From contig CAYLUN010000120.1 of NCBI GenBank assembly GCA_964386865.1, positions 1 through 14,522 on the forward strand: 14,522 bases of DNA, written 5' to 3'. The position numbers and the translations under genes were made by a program. The DNA comes from CAYLUN01 sp964386865 (lineage in GTDB: Bacteria; Verrucomicrobiota; Kiritimatiellia; RFP12; UBA1067). Shown in pieces: positions 6,131-13,197 of this stretch (position 1 is its first letter; the number at the start of each line of letters is the position of its first letter). The notes below the pieces were generated by a model. It ran no database searches. It had not been told where the DNA came from and worked only from the letters and a program-made list of their open reading frames with translations.

Positions 6131-7531
6131 TCAGCGGCTCTTCTTGTAGGCTTCCATGAGCGTGTGGATTTTCACCAGCATATTGGGCACCTCCCAGGCC
6201 GGCATGCTGCCGCTCTTGACGAAGCCGAGGTACTTCTCGGCGACCTGGCCGAAGTGCGCCTCGTGGCCGACCGCATACGAGGCGGGCACGAGGACGCGGA
6301 AGCCGGTCTCGTGCCGCTCGAAGCTGATGCCCGGATGGGTCTTGTTGATCTCGGCCATCGCCTCTTTCAGCGCGGCCTCGATCTCCTCGATCTTCACGCC
6401 CGTGCCGCGGCGCGGCTCGACGTAGAGCACCGGCTTGTAGCCTTCGGCCTCGCCCTGCTCGATGATGAGCGAGGTGCGCGTGCCGCGCAGCAGCGAGAAG
6501 TGGGTGTCGCCCGCGCCCGCCGGCGGCTGGAAGTTCCAGAGCACCGCGACCTTGGCGTACACGCCCTTGAGCGCGTAGGTGAACTCGCCGTTCGCGCGGC
6601 ACTGCAGCACGCCGCTGGCGTCCACGTCAGGCTTCAGGTAGGCGGGCCACTGGTCGACCGCCGTGGAGGCCTTGAACTGCTCCAGCGTGATCGGCGTGGT
6701 CCAGACGCGCGCCTTCACGACGTTGACGTCCGACGGCGAGAGCGTCACCTCCGGGAAGGTCTCCCACTGCACGAGGTCGGTCAGGTGCGTGGTGACGTCC
6801 ACGATCGCCTCACCCTGCTGGCGGGTGTCGTAATACCACGGCGGGCGCTGCAGCGGCTTGCCGGCCACCAGCTTGCTGAAGTGGTGGACGCTCTCCTTGG
6901 TCACGGCCGGATCGTCCGGCGTGCCGGGCTCCTGCGCGCCGTACACCTTCGGGAAGCGCGACAGCTCCTTCTGCAGGATGGTCGTGATCTCGTAGCGCTC
7001 GGTCATGATGTCGTAGAGCAGCACGCCCTTCTGCTGGGCCACCTCGAAGGCCTGCTTGAGCAGCTCGAAGTCCTTCGGCGTGATCGCCATCGGCTTGTCA
7101 GAGAGCACGTTGTAGCCGGCCTGCACGCACTTGAGGATGTACTCGGTCTTGCGCGCGTTGTTGCCGGCGAGCACGACCACGTTGCCGGCCTTGTCCTTCA
7201 GCGCCTTGTCGAGAAAGTCCGCGCCGGTGTAGACCTCGGTCTTCCACTGGGTCGGGCTCTCCGCACGGGTGTTGAAGCCATTGACGCGGCCGAGGTGCAT
7301 ATTCAGGTCGTTACCTTCGGGCGCGTAGATGTTCACCTGGGGCGACACGTCCGGGTACATGCGCTTCTGAATCAGGGCGGCGTGGAAGTGACCCGGGTCT
7401 AGCGTGATCAGTTTCACGGTCATGTCCTTCTGGCAGGCGCACGCGCAACCGCACGCGCCTTTTTTCTGGGTTTCGCAGCCGGCCAGCAGCACGGCGGCCG
7501 CACTGGCGGCCAACAGGGTTGTCTTGGTCAT
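6131..7531 (-). CDS. Lipoprotein related to the Gfo/Idh/MocA oxidoreductases (putative oxidoreductase C-terminal-domain type)
   Basis: A 466-residue protein with a lipoprotein signal peptide (lipobox LAGC, C19), followed at once by a cysteine cluster C27-x-C29-x-C31-x-C33. From residue 38 it follows the Gfo/Idh/MocA pattern: a Rossmann-like start (VKLITLDPGHFHAALIQ), VVVLAGNNARKTEYIL, and NVLSDKPMAI with the EKP-like K146. DPGHFHA stands where GxGxxG/A is expected, so dinucleotide binding is uncertain. The C-terminal half (VDVTTHLTDLVQWE onward) resembles the putative oxidoreductase C-terminal domain of this subfamily. AAGGAA lies 6 bases before the ATG at 7531. It is last in a set of four genes, 60 bases after the second Tat-exported oxidoreductase. 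It probably sits on a membrane facing the periplasm. Substrate unknown; it could bind sugar without catalysis. Confidence 0.8.
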   Translation of the reverse strand: MTKTTLLAASAAAVLLAGCETQKKGACGCACACQKDMTVKLITLDPGHFHAALIQKRMYPDVSPQVNIYAPEGNDLNMHLGRVNGFNTRAESPTQWKTEVYTGADFLDKALKDKAGNVVVLAGNNARKTEYILKCVQAGYNVLSDKPMAITPKDFELLKQAFEVAQQKGVLLYDIMTERYEITTILQKELSRFPKVYGAQEPGTPDDPAVTKESVHHFSKLVAGKPLQRPPWYYDTRQQGEAIVDVTTHLTDLVQWETFPEVTLSPSDVNVVKARVWTTPITLEQFKASTAVDQWPAYLKPDVDASGVLQCRANGEFTYALKGVYAKVAVLWNFQPPAGAGDTHFSLLRGTRTSLIIEQGEAEGYKPVLYVEPRRGTGVKIEEIEAALKEAMAEINKTHPGISFERHETGFRVLVPASYAVGHEAHFGQVAEKYLGFVKSGSMPAWEVPNMLVKIHTLMEAYKKSR

Positions 7532-7555
7532 GGTAATTCCTTGTTTTGATCAGAA

Positions 7556-7581
7556 GGGCGGACACGAAGGCCCGCCCCTAC
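7556..7581 (-). repeat. GTAG-headed hairpin repeat, single copy of the family at 2785-2848
   Basis: On the minus strand the unit reads GTAG, stem GGGCGGGC, loop CTTCGT, stem GTCCGCCC. The 8-base stem has one G-T wobble. Head position, loop and G-rich stem match the pair between hoxY and hoxH with one change in the head and one in the loop. It occupies half of the 60-base gap between two oxidoreductase genes of the same operon. Confidence 0.6.
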
Positions 7582-7591
7582 GGATTGACGG

Positions 7592-9001
7592 TTACACCTT
7601 CACGGTGATCCCGGCGGCCTTCAGCACCTTCGGGATGCTGAAGGAGTCGCGCTCGGGGCACGCCAGCAGCTTGTTGGCCTCGGCGCTGTCCGTGGTTTCG
7701 GTTTTATAGTCCCACTTGAGCGCCTTGCCGGTCTTCATGCACAGGTGGCCGAGGGTGCAGACCGAGGTCGAGCGGTGGCCGATCTCGGCGCTGGTCACCG
7801 CGCTGGTGCGGCCCTTGATGGCCAGCAGCCAATCTTTCACGTGGTCGTCGCTCTTGTGCAGGCGGACCGCGTTCGAGCCGAGCGGCTCGGCGATCAGCTT
7901 GGGGTCGCTCGAGTCCAGTTTCTTCAGCTCTTTGCCCGGCATGGTCGGATCGCTGGCCGTCACCTTCTCGGCGCCGCGGCTCACGAAAATCCAGCCGTTG
8001 TCGCCGATGAAGCGCACGCCGTTCGGATACTTGTTGCAGACGCTCACATCGATGCCGTTCGGGTACTTGTAGAGCAGGTCGAACTCGGCGTGGGCGTTCC
8101 ACAGCCCCTTCGTCATCCAGCCGCAGGTGCCGGAGACCTCGAGCGGGCCGCGATCTTCCATGCCCAAGCCCCACTGCACGATGTCCATGTGGTGCGCGCC
8201 CCAGTTGGTGATCATGCCCCAGCCATACGGCTCCATCTGGATCCAGCCCGGGCGGGTGCCGAGCTTGGCGGTATCCTGATTGTGGACGCGGTCTTCGGTG
8301 TAGTAGGCCAGCGGGGTCGGGCCCAGCCACGTGTTGTAGTCCAGATTCGGCGGCACGGGCATCTCCTCCTTGCGGCCGCCGTCCTTGTCCTTGCCGAAGC
8401 CGACCTCCACGCGCTTGATCTGCCCGATTCGGCCATTGCGCACGAGTTCGCACGCGGTGCGGAACTGCTCCGAAGAGCGCTGCTGCGAGCCGACTTGCAG
8501 GATGCTGCCCTTCTGGCGCACCACCTCGGCGAGGCTGCGGCCCTCCTGAATCGTCTGCGCGAAGGGCTTCTGCACCCAGATGTCCTTGCCGGCGATCGCG
8601 ACCTCGGTCGCGCAGAGCGCGTGCCAGTGGTCGGGCGTACACACCATGACGGCGTCGATTCCTTTGTCGGCCAGCAGCTCGTGGTAGTTGCCGAAGGTCT
8701 TGACCGTGTGGGCGCCGCCGAGCTTCTTGGCGTACTCTTTCTCCACGCGCTCCTTGCCGAACGCCAGCCGCTTGGAGTCGAGGTCGCACACCGCAGCGAT
8801 GCGCGCCAGGTCGGTCAGCTTGAAGAGGCCGGGCATCTCCATGGTCGAGGAGATACGCCCCAGGCCTACGATGCCCACGTTGATCAGCTTGCTCGGCGCC
8901 GACTGCCCCAGCACGCGCGCCGGAATCAAGTTCGGCATCACCGCCATCGCGCCTGCGAGGCCGCCCGCCTGCACAAAACCGCGCCTTGTCATCGTCATCA
9001 T
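7592..9001 (-). CDS. Tat-exported Gfo/Idh/MocA family oxidoreductase (second copy)
   Basis: A 469-residue protein with a twin-arginine signal (TRRGFVQAGG, R6-R7, then a hydrophobic stretch to about residue 33). The Rossmann motif is VGIVGLGRIS (residues 42-51). VQKPFAQ (K145) is the EKP-type motif, and NWGAHHMDIVQWGLG (H270, H271, D273) is the family's catalytic and substrate-binding region. Known members are NAD(P)-dependent sugar or cyclitol dehydrogenases; Tat-exported ones such as glucose-fructose oxidoreductase carry tightly bound cofactor, which Tat can export in a folded protein. The start at 9001 has AAGGAG 9 bases upstream; ATGs at 8998 and 8992 are alternatives. It is clearly paralogous to the gene at 9732-11168, with the same motifs at the same spacing, and sits 40 bases after the ThuA-like gene. 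Substrate unknown. Confidence 0.9.
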   Translation of the reverse strand: MMTMTRRGFVQAGGLAGAMAVMPNLIPARVLGQSAPSKLINVGIVGLGRISSTMEMPGLFKLTDLARIAAVCDLDSKRLAFGKERVEKEYAKKLGGAHTVKTFGNYHELLADKGIDAVMVCTPDHWHALCATEVAIAGKDIWVQKPFAQTIQEGRSLAEVVRQKGSILQVGSQQRSSEQFRTACELVRNGRIGQIKRVEVGFGKDKDGGRKEEMPVPPNLDYNTWLGPTPLAYYTEDRVHNQDTAKLGTRPGWIQMEPYGWGMITNWGAHHMDIVQWGLGMEDRGPLEVSGTCGWMTKGLWNAHAEFDLLYKYPNGIDVSVCNKYPNGVRFIGDNGWIFVSRGAEKVTASDPTMPGKELKKLDSSDPKLIAEPLGSNAVRLHKSDDHVKDWLLAIKGRTSAVTSAEIGHRSTSVCTLGHLCMKTGKALKWDYKTETTDSAEANKLLACPERDSFSIPKVLKAAGITVKV

Positions 9002-9041
9002 CTCATCTCTCCTTTTTATTCCGACATCCGACCTCTGTCCC

Positions 9042-9728
9042 CTACCGCCCCATCGACCACAGCAGCCCCTTGCACAGGTGCGTGCGGAAGGCCGCGTCCT
9101 GATAGTGCTCCTTCTTGTGTCCGAGCCCCGTGTAGAACACGCGCCCCTCGCCGTGCCGCCGGCACCACGCCAGCGGATAGCGGCCGTTGGCGAACGCCGC
9201 CAGGCGCTTGTCGCCGGCCGACTTCTTCAGCGACGCGACCTCGAGATCCAGCAGCACGTGGATGTCCGGCGCGCAGTCGCACACGTACGCCTCATCCTCC
9301 CACGCCCACGTCTCGCCCAGATGCGCGAGCGCCGGGTGCCGCCGGTCGTTGACGAGGATTGTGAAAGGCTGTAGCGGCGGATGCCACAGGAAGCGGCCGC
9401 CCAAGAGACCCCGGAACGCCTCGGAGCCGCGCTCCGACCCCGTCGCGGAGTGGACGCCCACGAAGGCCCCGCCGCGGCACACGTAATCCAGGAGCGCACC
9501 GCGTTGCGCGTCGTTCGCGAACGCCTCGTTGTTGCTGTTCGCGAAGACCACCGCCTCGCGCGTGGCCAACGCCTCGGCGGCGAACACGGCGGGGTCGTCT
9601 GAGGCCTCGGCGTCCAGCCCTTCTTGGGCGCACAGCTCCTTCAGCGCGGCCACGCCCGCGGCGATGTTGTCGTGGACGAAGCCCTTGCCGTCGGACTTGT
9701 GGTTCCGCGTATAAATCAGGACTGCCAT
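9042..9728 (-). CDS. ThuA-like protein (trehalose-utilisation / class I glutamine amidotransferase-like fold)
   Basis: A 228-residue protein with the ThuA pattern: VLIYTRNHKSDGKGFVHDNI at the N terminus, VVFANSNN, the loop GGAFVGVHSATGSE (H93), HPPLQPF (H116), then AWEDEAYV and PLAWCRRHGEGRVFYTGLGH near the end. ThuA acts with the Gfo/Idh/MocA enzyme ThuB in rhizobial trehalose use through 3-keto sugars, and ThuA domains often accompany such dehydrogenases. There is no signal peptide, so it is predicted to be cytoplasmic although both neighbouring oxidoreductases are exported. The ATG at 9728 follows the stop of the upstream gene by 3 bases, and its GGGAGG ribosome site lies inside that gene, so the two are coupled. 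No amidotransferase-type cysteine nucleophile is apparent. Exact reaction unknown. Confidence 0.85.
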   Translation of the reverse strand: MAVLIYTRNHKSDGKGFVHDNIAAGVAALKELCAQEGLDAEASDDPAVFAAEALATREAVVFANSNNEAFANDAQRGALLDYVCRGGAFVGVHSATGSERGSEAFRGLLGGRFLWHPPLQPFTILVNDRRHPALAHLGETWAWEDEAYVCDCAPDIHVLLDLEVASLKKSAGDKRLAAFANGRYPLAWCRRHGEGRVFYTGLGHKKEHYQDAAFRTHLCKGLLWSMGR

Positions 9729-9731
9729 GGC

Positions 9732-11168
9732 CTAAGCCTCCCAGCCCGCGCGCTTCAGCGCGTTGCGAACCCCGTACGGCGCGCGCTCGGGTCTCGACAG
9801 GGTCACGTTGGCGGCGTCGTCCTTGACGAACCGCTCGGCGGCGGGGTCCCACGTGAGCGGGCGCTTCAGGTTCATCGCCGTGTAGGCCAGGATGCAGGCC
9901 GTGGTGGTGCGGTGCGCCGCCTCGGGCGTGGTGTTCGTCGGCTGGCGCGTGCGGATGCTCTCCAGCCAGACGCGGTGGTGCGTCTGCGGGTTGCGCGGCA
10001 GCTGGCGCTCCACCTCGCCCTCGATCAGGCTGGCCGCGCTCGCCTCCAGCGGCCTCCAGCGGCCGTGCTTGCCGCCCGCGCCCGGGTCGCTGGACATCGT
10101 CTTGACCGACCCGCGCCCGCAGAAGATCCAGCCCTTCTCGCCCACGAAGCGGATGCCGTTGGGGTAGACGCTCTCGTCGGCCACGTGCAGGACCGTGCCG
10201 CCGGCATACTCCATCTTGACGTCAAGCTTGCCGTGCGCGTTCCAGAGGCGGCGCTTGGGAAAATCGGCCTTGCCGCGGATCTTGACCGGGCCCGAGCCCT
10301 CCATGCCCAGCGCCCACTGCACGATGTCGATGTGGTGCGCGCCCCAGTTGGCGATCATGCCCATGCTGTAGTCCTGCACCACCATCCAGCCGGGCCGGCC
10401 GAAGTCCGCCTCGTCGCCTTTGCCCTGAGGGTGGGTGCGAAGCTCGGAATAGGGCGCCAGCGGCGCGTAGCCGAGCCACTGGTCGTAGTTGAGCGTAGCC
10501 GGAACCGGCTGTTCGAGCGGCCCCTCCGCCAGCTCTTTCGGATCCTGCGGCAGCCCCACCTCGACGGTCTTGATGCGGCCGAGCCGGCCGTTGCTCACAT
10601 ACTCTGCCGCCTTGCGGAACTGCGAGCCGAAGGTGCTCTTGCCTTCGGAGCGCTGCTGCGTGCCAATGTGAAAGATGCGCCCGGTCTTCTTCATGACGTC
10701 GACGATGCGGCGGCTCTCGTAGACGGTCATGGCGAGCGGCTTCTGCACGTAGACGTCTTTGCCGGCCAGGGCCGCCTCGACGCTTTGCTGCGCGTGCCAG
10801 AAGTCCGGCGTGCAGATCATCACCGCGTCCACGGACTTGTCGGCCAGCAGCTCGCGGTAGTCTTGGTGCAGCTTCAGGTCGGGCAGCTCGCCCGCGAACA
10901 GCTCGTGCGCCTTCTGCTTGGTCGCGCGCATCCGCTTGGCGTCGCAGTCCGAAAGCGCCACGAGCGTGGCGAGATCCTGGTTCTGCCAGATCCCGGGTAT
11001 GTCCATGCCGCCCGCGATGCGGCCGCAGCCGATCACGCCGATCTGAAGCTTGTTCGACGGCGCCTGCTGCCCCAGCACGCGGGACGGGATGATCGTCGGA
11101 AAGCAGGCCGCTCCGGCGGCGAAGCCGACCGTGAGAAACCCGCGCCTGGAAACCTGAGCGTGTCGCAT
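9732..11168 (-). CDS. Tat-exported Gfo/Idh/MocA family oxidoreductase (first copy)
   Basis: A 478-residue protein with a twin-arginine signal (SRRGFLTVGF, R8-R9). The Rossmann motif is IGVIGCGRIAGG (residues 43-54). VQKPLAM (K143) is the EKP-type motif, and NWGAHHIDIVQWALG (H278, H279, D281) is the active-site region. Predicted to fold with NAD(P) in the cytoplasm and work in the periplasm on a sugar, glycoside or cyclitol. An ATG at 11189 extends the frame by seven residues but has no ribosome site; the ATG at 11168 has GGGGGA four bases upstream and puts the RR motif near the N terminus. First gene of the four-gene set, with a promoter at 11216-11245. Very similar in layout to the protein at 7592-9001, so an old tandem duplication with the ThuA gene between the copies is likely. 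Confidence 0.9.
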   Translation of the reverse strand: MRHAQVSRRGFLTVGFAAGAACFPTIIPSRVLGQQAPSNKLQIGVIGCGRIAGGMDIPGIWQNQDLATLVALSDCDAKRMRATKQKAHELFAGELPDLKLHQDYRELLADKSVDAVMICTPDFWHAQQSVEAALAGKDVYVQKPLAMTVYESRRIVDVMKKTGRIFHIGTQQRSEGKSTFGSQFRKAAEYVSNGRLGRIKTVEVGLPQDPKELAEGPLEQPVPATLNYDQWLGYAPLAPYSELRTHPQGKGDEADFGRPGWMVVQDYSMGMIANWGAHHIDIVQWALGMEGSGPVKIRGKADFPKRRLWNAHGKLDVKMEYAGGTVLHVADESVYPNGIRFVGEKGWIFCGRGSVKTMSSDPGAGGKHGRWRPLEASAASLIEGEVERQLPRNPQTHHRVWLESIRTRQPTNTTPEAAHRTTTACILAYTAMNLKRPLTWDPAAERFVKDDAANVTLSRPERAPYGVRNALKRAGWEA

Positions 11169-11215
11169 ACATCCCCCATTGAGCGTCATCCAAACGTCAG
11201 CGTAATAGGGTTGTC

Positions 11216-11245
11216 ACTATACCACGCGCGGCACCGCTCTCACAA
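11216..11245 (-). promoter_or_regulatory. Probable promoter of the oxidoreductase/ThuA operon
   Basis: On the minus strand there is TTGTGA (plus-strand 11240-11245), an 18-base spacer, and TATAGT (11216-11221) preceded by TGG, an extended -10 form. The predicted start is about 40 bases before the ATG at 11168. The rest of the 193-base gap between this operon and the lipoprotein operon (11169-11361) shows no gene, and no clear terminator was found in it. Confidence 0.55.
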
Positions 11246-11361
11246 TCCCAGATTTCGCGGGCTTCAGGCCGTGTCGGCCGCCAGAGCGCCTCTTTCGTGA
11301 GCCGTCGCAGACAGTAGAACTTCCGGCTTTCGCCCTCGGGCCTGCGCGGCTCTGCGGGCTC

Positions 11362-12084
11362 CTATCGCCGGGGCTGGATCCTGATGGGCGGCGGGCCCCC
11401 AAAGTTCGGGCCGGGGCCAGCCGGCGAGCCGTTCTGCCGGCTATACGCGCACGCGCCCTCGAGCTGCCGCCTGGCGACGACCTCGCCCTTGGCGTTATAG
11501 TAGACGCCGCAGCGGACGTCGCCGATTCCGGTCAGAAGCGTGTAGCTGACGCGGTGGACGCCCGCAACCCCGTCCCACACGGCGGCGGCGGGCTGGCCCT
11601 GCGCGTCTTCCAAAACGACTTCTTTGACGAACCCGGCCGGACCCTGGCACAGGAGGCGGGCGCGGGCGTACTTGTCCGCCATGCAGGCGGCCCGGCCGCT
11701 CGCGTCGAAGAACGTCCGCTCCTCCACGGCGTTGTTCTGGGCGTCCGTCGCAAAGGCCACCCGCTTGCACGCGTAGCCGGCCTCGCACAGCGCAGGCGAG
11801 CCCCGCCCGTCGAGCACGCGCTCTTCGACCAGGCGCCTTCCGGAGTCGTACGCGAACGCCCTCACCGATGGGCCGGGCAGCAGCTCGCCACCTTGGCCGC
11901 GCAGCTCCGTTCGCTTCAGGAGTCCCGCGTGGTCAACATACCTCCACTGCGCGCCGCCGGGCGTCTTGACCTGATGGATGGAGCCTACCTGCTGGCCATT
12001 TTCAAGCCAAGGCTGCGGCCGAGGCGCGGTCACGCAGCCAGCGGCCAGCAGGCACAGGAGCAACGCTGTCAGGGCCTGCCTCAT
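11362..12084 (-). CDS. Predicted lipoprotein with FD-x2-G type repeats, function unknown
   Basis: A 240-residue protein with a good lipobox (LLAAGC, C17). After a proline-rich linker and a region reading GSIHQVKTPGGAQWRYVD, residues 86-160 hold degenerate repeats of about 33 residues. They start VEERVLD-x2-G (86), VEERTFFDASG (120) and VKEVVLEDAQG (153), with GYA or KYA words between, and a YYNAKG remnant near 195. Repeats of this kind (strand, FD-x2-G turn, GYA) are common in secreted proteins and likely form a beta-rich surface. Eight cysteines occur in the mature part or at its lipidated end. The C terminus is glycine/proline-rich and basic. The ATG at 12084 shares ATGA with the stop of the upstream gene and has AGGGGGG upstream, so it is translationally coupled. 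The in-frame extension to 12198 only shadows the neighbour. No function recognised. Confidence 0.78.
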   Translation of the reverse strand: MRQALTALLLCLLAAGCVTAPRPQPWLENGQQVGSIHQVKTPGGAQWRYVDHAGLLKRTELRGQGGELLPGPSVRAFAYDSGRRLVEERVLDGRGSPALCEAGYACKRVAFATDAQNNAVEERTFFDASGRAACMADKYARARLLCQGPAGFVKEVVLEDAQGQPAAAVWDGVAGVHRVSYTLLTGIGDVRCGVYYNAKGEVVARRQLEGACAYSRQNGSPAGPGPNFGGPPPIRIQPRR

Positions 12085-12551
12085 TGCACACCCCCCTGCC
12101 GTCCGGCCGCGCTGGCCGGGAAGCGCGCCACGTCGCCCTCGACCACGACCGTGTGATAGTCGGGCAGAACCGGCAAGAGCGAAGACGCGTACCACCACCA
12201 GTCACCTTGCGAGAAAACCGTCATGTTGACCACCGCGTTGCCCTGCACCGCGCCGACTTCGCGCGTCAGATCGTCGGAGATATCCCACTCGGGCGCCGTC
12301 AGCGAGCAGTTCCGCCACAACACGGCCCAGAACGTCTTCTTGAGCTTGAAGTGCCCGACCACCTGCTGGGGCGTCGCCCGAACGATTGCCCCCTTGGCGT
12401 CGTAGACGCACGGGGTGTAACTGACCGGATGCGCGATCCGGTCTGCTTTGACGGCGCACTTGACGCCCGCGCACGACAGGCACAGCGACGACAGCCCGGC
12501 GAGCATCAGGCACAGCGCGAGCCCGCGATTTCCGCGATTTCCGTTCTTCAC
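12081..12551 (-). CDS. Small predicted lipoprotein with HPV motif, function unknown
   Basis: A 156-residue protein starting at GTG (12551), which shares GTGA with the stop of the upstream gene; a start further upstream would only overlap that gene. The N terminus has basic residues and a hydrophobic core ending LSSLCLSCAG, so C27 is the likely lipidated cysteine, although the lipobox (CLSC) is atypical. The mature part begins with DRIAHPVSYTP (residues 37-47), followed by VVGHFKLKKTFWAVLW, WDISDDLTREVGAVQGNAVVNMTV and a tryptophan run GDWWWY. The pattern of two short beta motifs and an amphipathic helix with NAVVN suggests a small surface lipoprotein domain. The HPV motif near the start is shared with the upstream protein. 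No known function. Confidence 0.75.
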   Translation of the reverse strand: MKNGNRGNRGLALCLMLAGLSSLCLSCAGVKCAVKADRIAHPVSYTPCVYDAKGAIVRATPQQVVGHFKLKKTFWAVLWRNCSLTAPEWDISDDLTREVGAVQGNAVVNMTVFSQGDWWWYASSLLPVLPDYHTVVVEGDVARFPASAAGRQGGVQ

Positions 12552-13033
12552 TGCGGGCCCCCTTTCGCCTGTTCCTGCGGCAGCGTGATCTTCTGCACGG
12601 TGCCGGCGACGTTGATCGTGACGCTGCTCATCAAGGCGAACAGGAGGTTGATGGCCGCCGAGTCCGTTTTGACCTGTACGCCCGTGATGGTCGAGGCCGG
12701 ATCGCCGCCAACGCACTGAAAGGCGTTGACCTGCACGTTGTTGACCCCCGTCTCAGCCGACGACGATTGCCCGCCGCCGCCGGAAGCGGCCATGATCGCA
12801 TGCGACACCTGCCCCGTATAGACCCCCGTCGGCGTCAGCCTCGGATAAGCGGGGCTGGCGGGTTCGCACAGCAGCGGGTTCGCGTTCATCACGACGGGGT
12901 GCTCGAGCCTCGTCATGTCGAGCTTAGCCTGCATGCAAGAACACAGCGTCACGCACGCCAGCGCGGCGCACGCCGCGGCGGAGCCCCTTGCGGCTCCGCC
13001 GGAACAACCCCGAACAAGACCTCTGTCTTTCAT
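12548..13033 (-). CDS. Small predicted lipoprotein, first gene of a three-lipoprotein operon
   Basis: A 161-residue protein with a long N-region (MKDRGLVRGCSGGAAR), a hydrophobic stretch, and a likely lipidation site at C33 (LCSC). It then reads LDMTRLEHPVVMNANPL, where R-L-x-HPV parallels R-I-x-HPV in the next protein, at almost the same distance from the lipid cysteine. Residues 68-100 are glycine/serine-rich (ASGGGGQSSSAETG), and the end holds SSVTINVAGTVQKITLP, which looks like beta strands. The start ATG at 13033 has GGGGAGG about 11 bases upstream, a little far, so a nearby alternative start is possible. A promoter with a consensus -35 lies at 13105-13134. Function not recognised. Confidence 0.72.
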   Translation of the reverse strand: MKDRGLVRGCSGGAARGSAAACAALACVTLCSCMQAKLDMTRLEHPVVMNANPLLCEPASPAYPRLTPTGVYTGQVSHAIMAASGGGGQSSSAETGVNNVQVNAFQCVGGDPASTITGVQVKTDSAAINLLFALMSSVTINVAGTVQKITLPQEQAKGGPQ

Positions 13034-13104
13034 ATAACTCGCGACCTCCCCTTGTGCTGAGTTTGATAAGCTTCGCCGTGCACTTTCACATCATCAGAAG
13101 TCAT

Positions 13105-13134
13105 ATAATCTTCAAAACGACACGCCTTTGTCAA
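13105..13134 (-). promoter_or_regulatory. Promoter of the three-lipoprotein operon
   Basis: On the minus strand there is consensus TTGACA (plus-strand 13129-13134), an 18-base spacer and GATTAT (13105-13110). The predicted leader is about 65 bases to the ATG at 13033. The surrounding sequence (13065-13145) is much more A+T-rich than the genes on either side. Confidence 0.6.
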
Positions 13135-13140
13135 TATAAA
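13111..13140 (+). promoter_or_regulatory. Candidate divergent promoter for the plus-strand lipoprotein gene
   Basis: TTCAAA (13111-13116), an 18-base spacer and TATAAA (13135-13140) give a leader of about 50 bases to the ATG at 13198. A perfect TATAAT at 13104-13109 is also on this strand but has no good -35 box. These elements overlap the minus-strand promoter, so the two directions may compete or share a regulator. Confidence 0.4.
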
Positions 13141-13197
13141 CTGATGCTGCGAAAAATCAGCTTCCCTTCTTCCGCGCTTCTCGGTTACATTGGAAAC

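Noticed and set aside
6116..7402. A 428-codon plus-strand frame opposite the lipoprotein oxidoreductase
   Set aside because: Shadow frame with Leu/Val/Arg/His bias; it also covers the lipobox and Rossmann region of the real gene in antisense.
7745..9352. A 535-codon plus-strand open frame across the second oxidoreductase and thuA-like gene
   Set aside because: Low-complexity Arg/Ala/Val/Leu composition, spans two real genes and the gap between them, and shows no domain pattern.
9624..11300. A 558-codon plus-strand open frame across the first oxidoreductase
   Set aside because: Antisense shadow of a well-supported Gfo/Idh/MocA gene; no recognisable motif.
11169..11361. A small gene or pseudogene between the two operons
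   Set aside because: Short frames here lack ribosome sites and family patterns; the region is explained by a promoter and leader.
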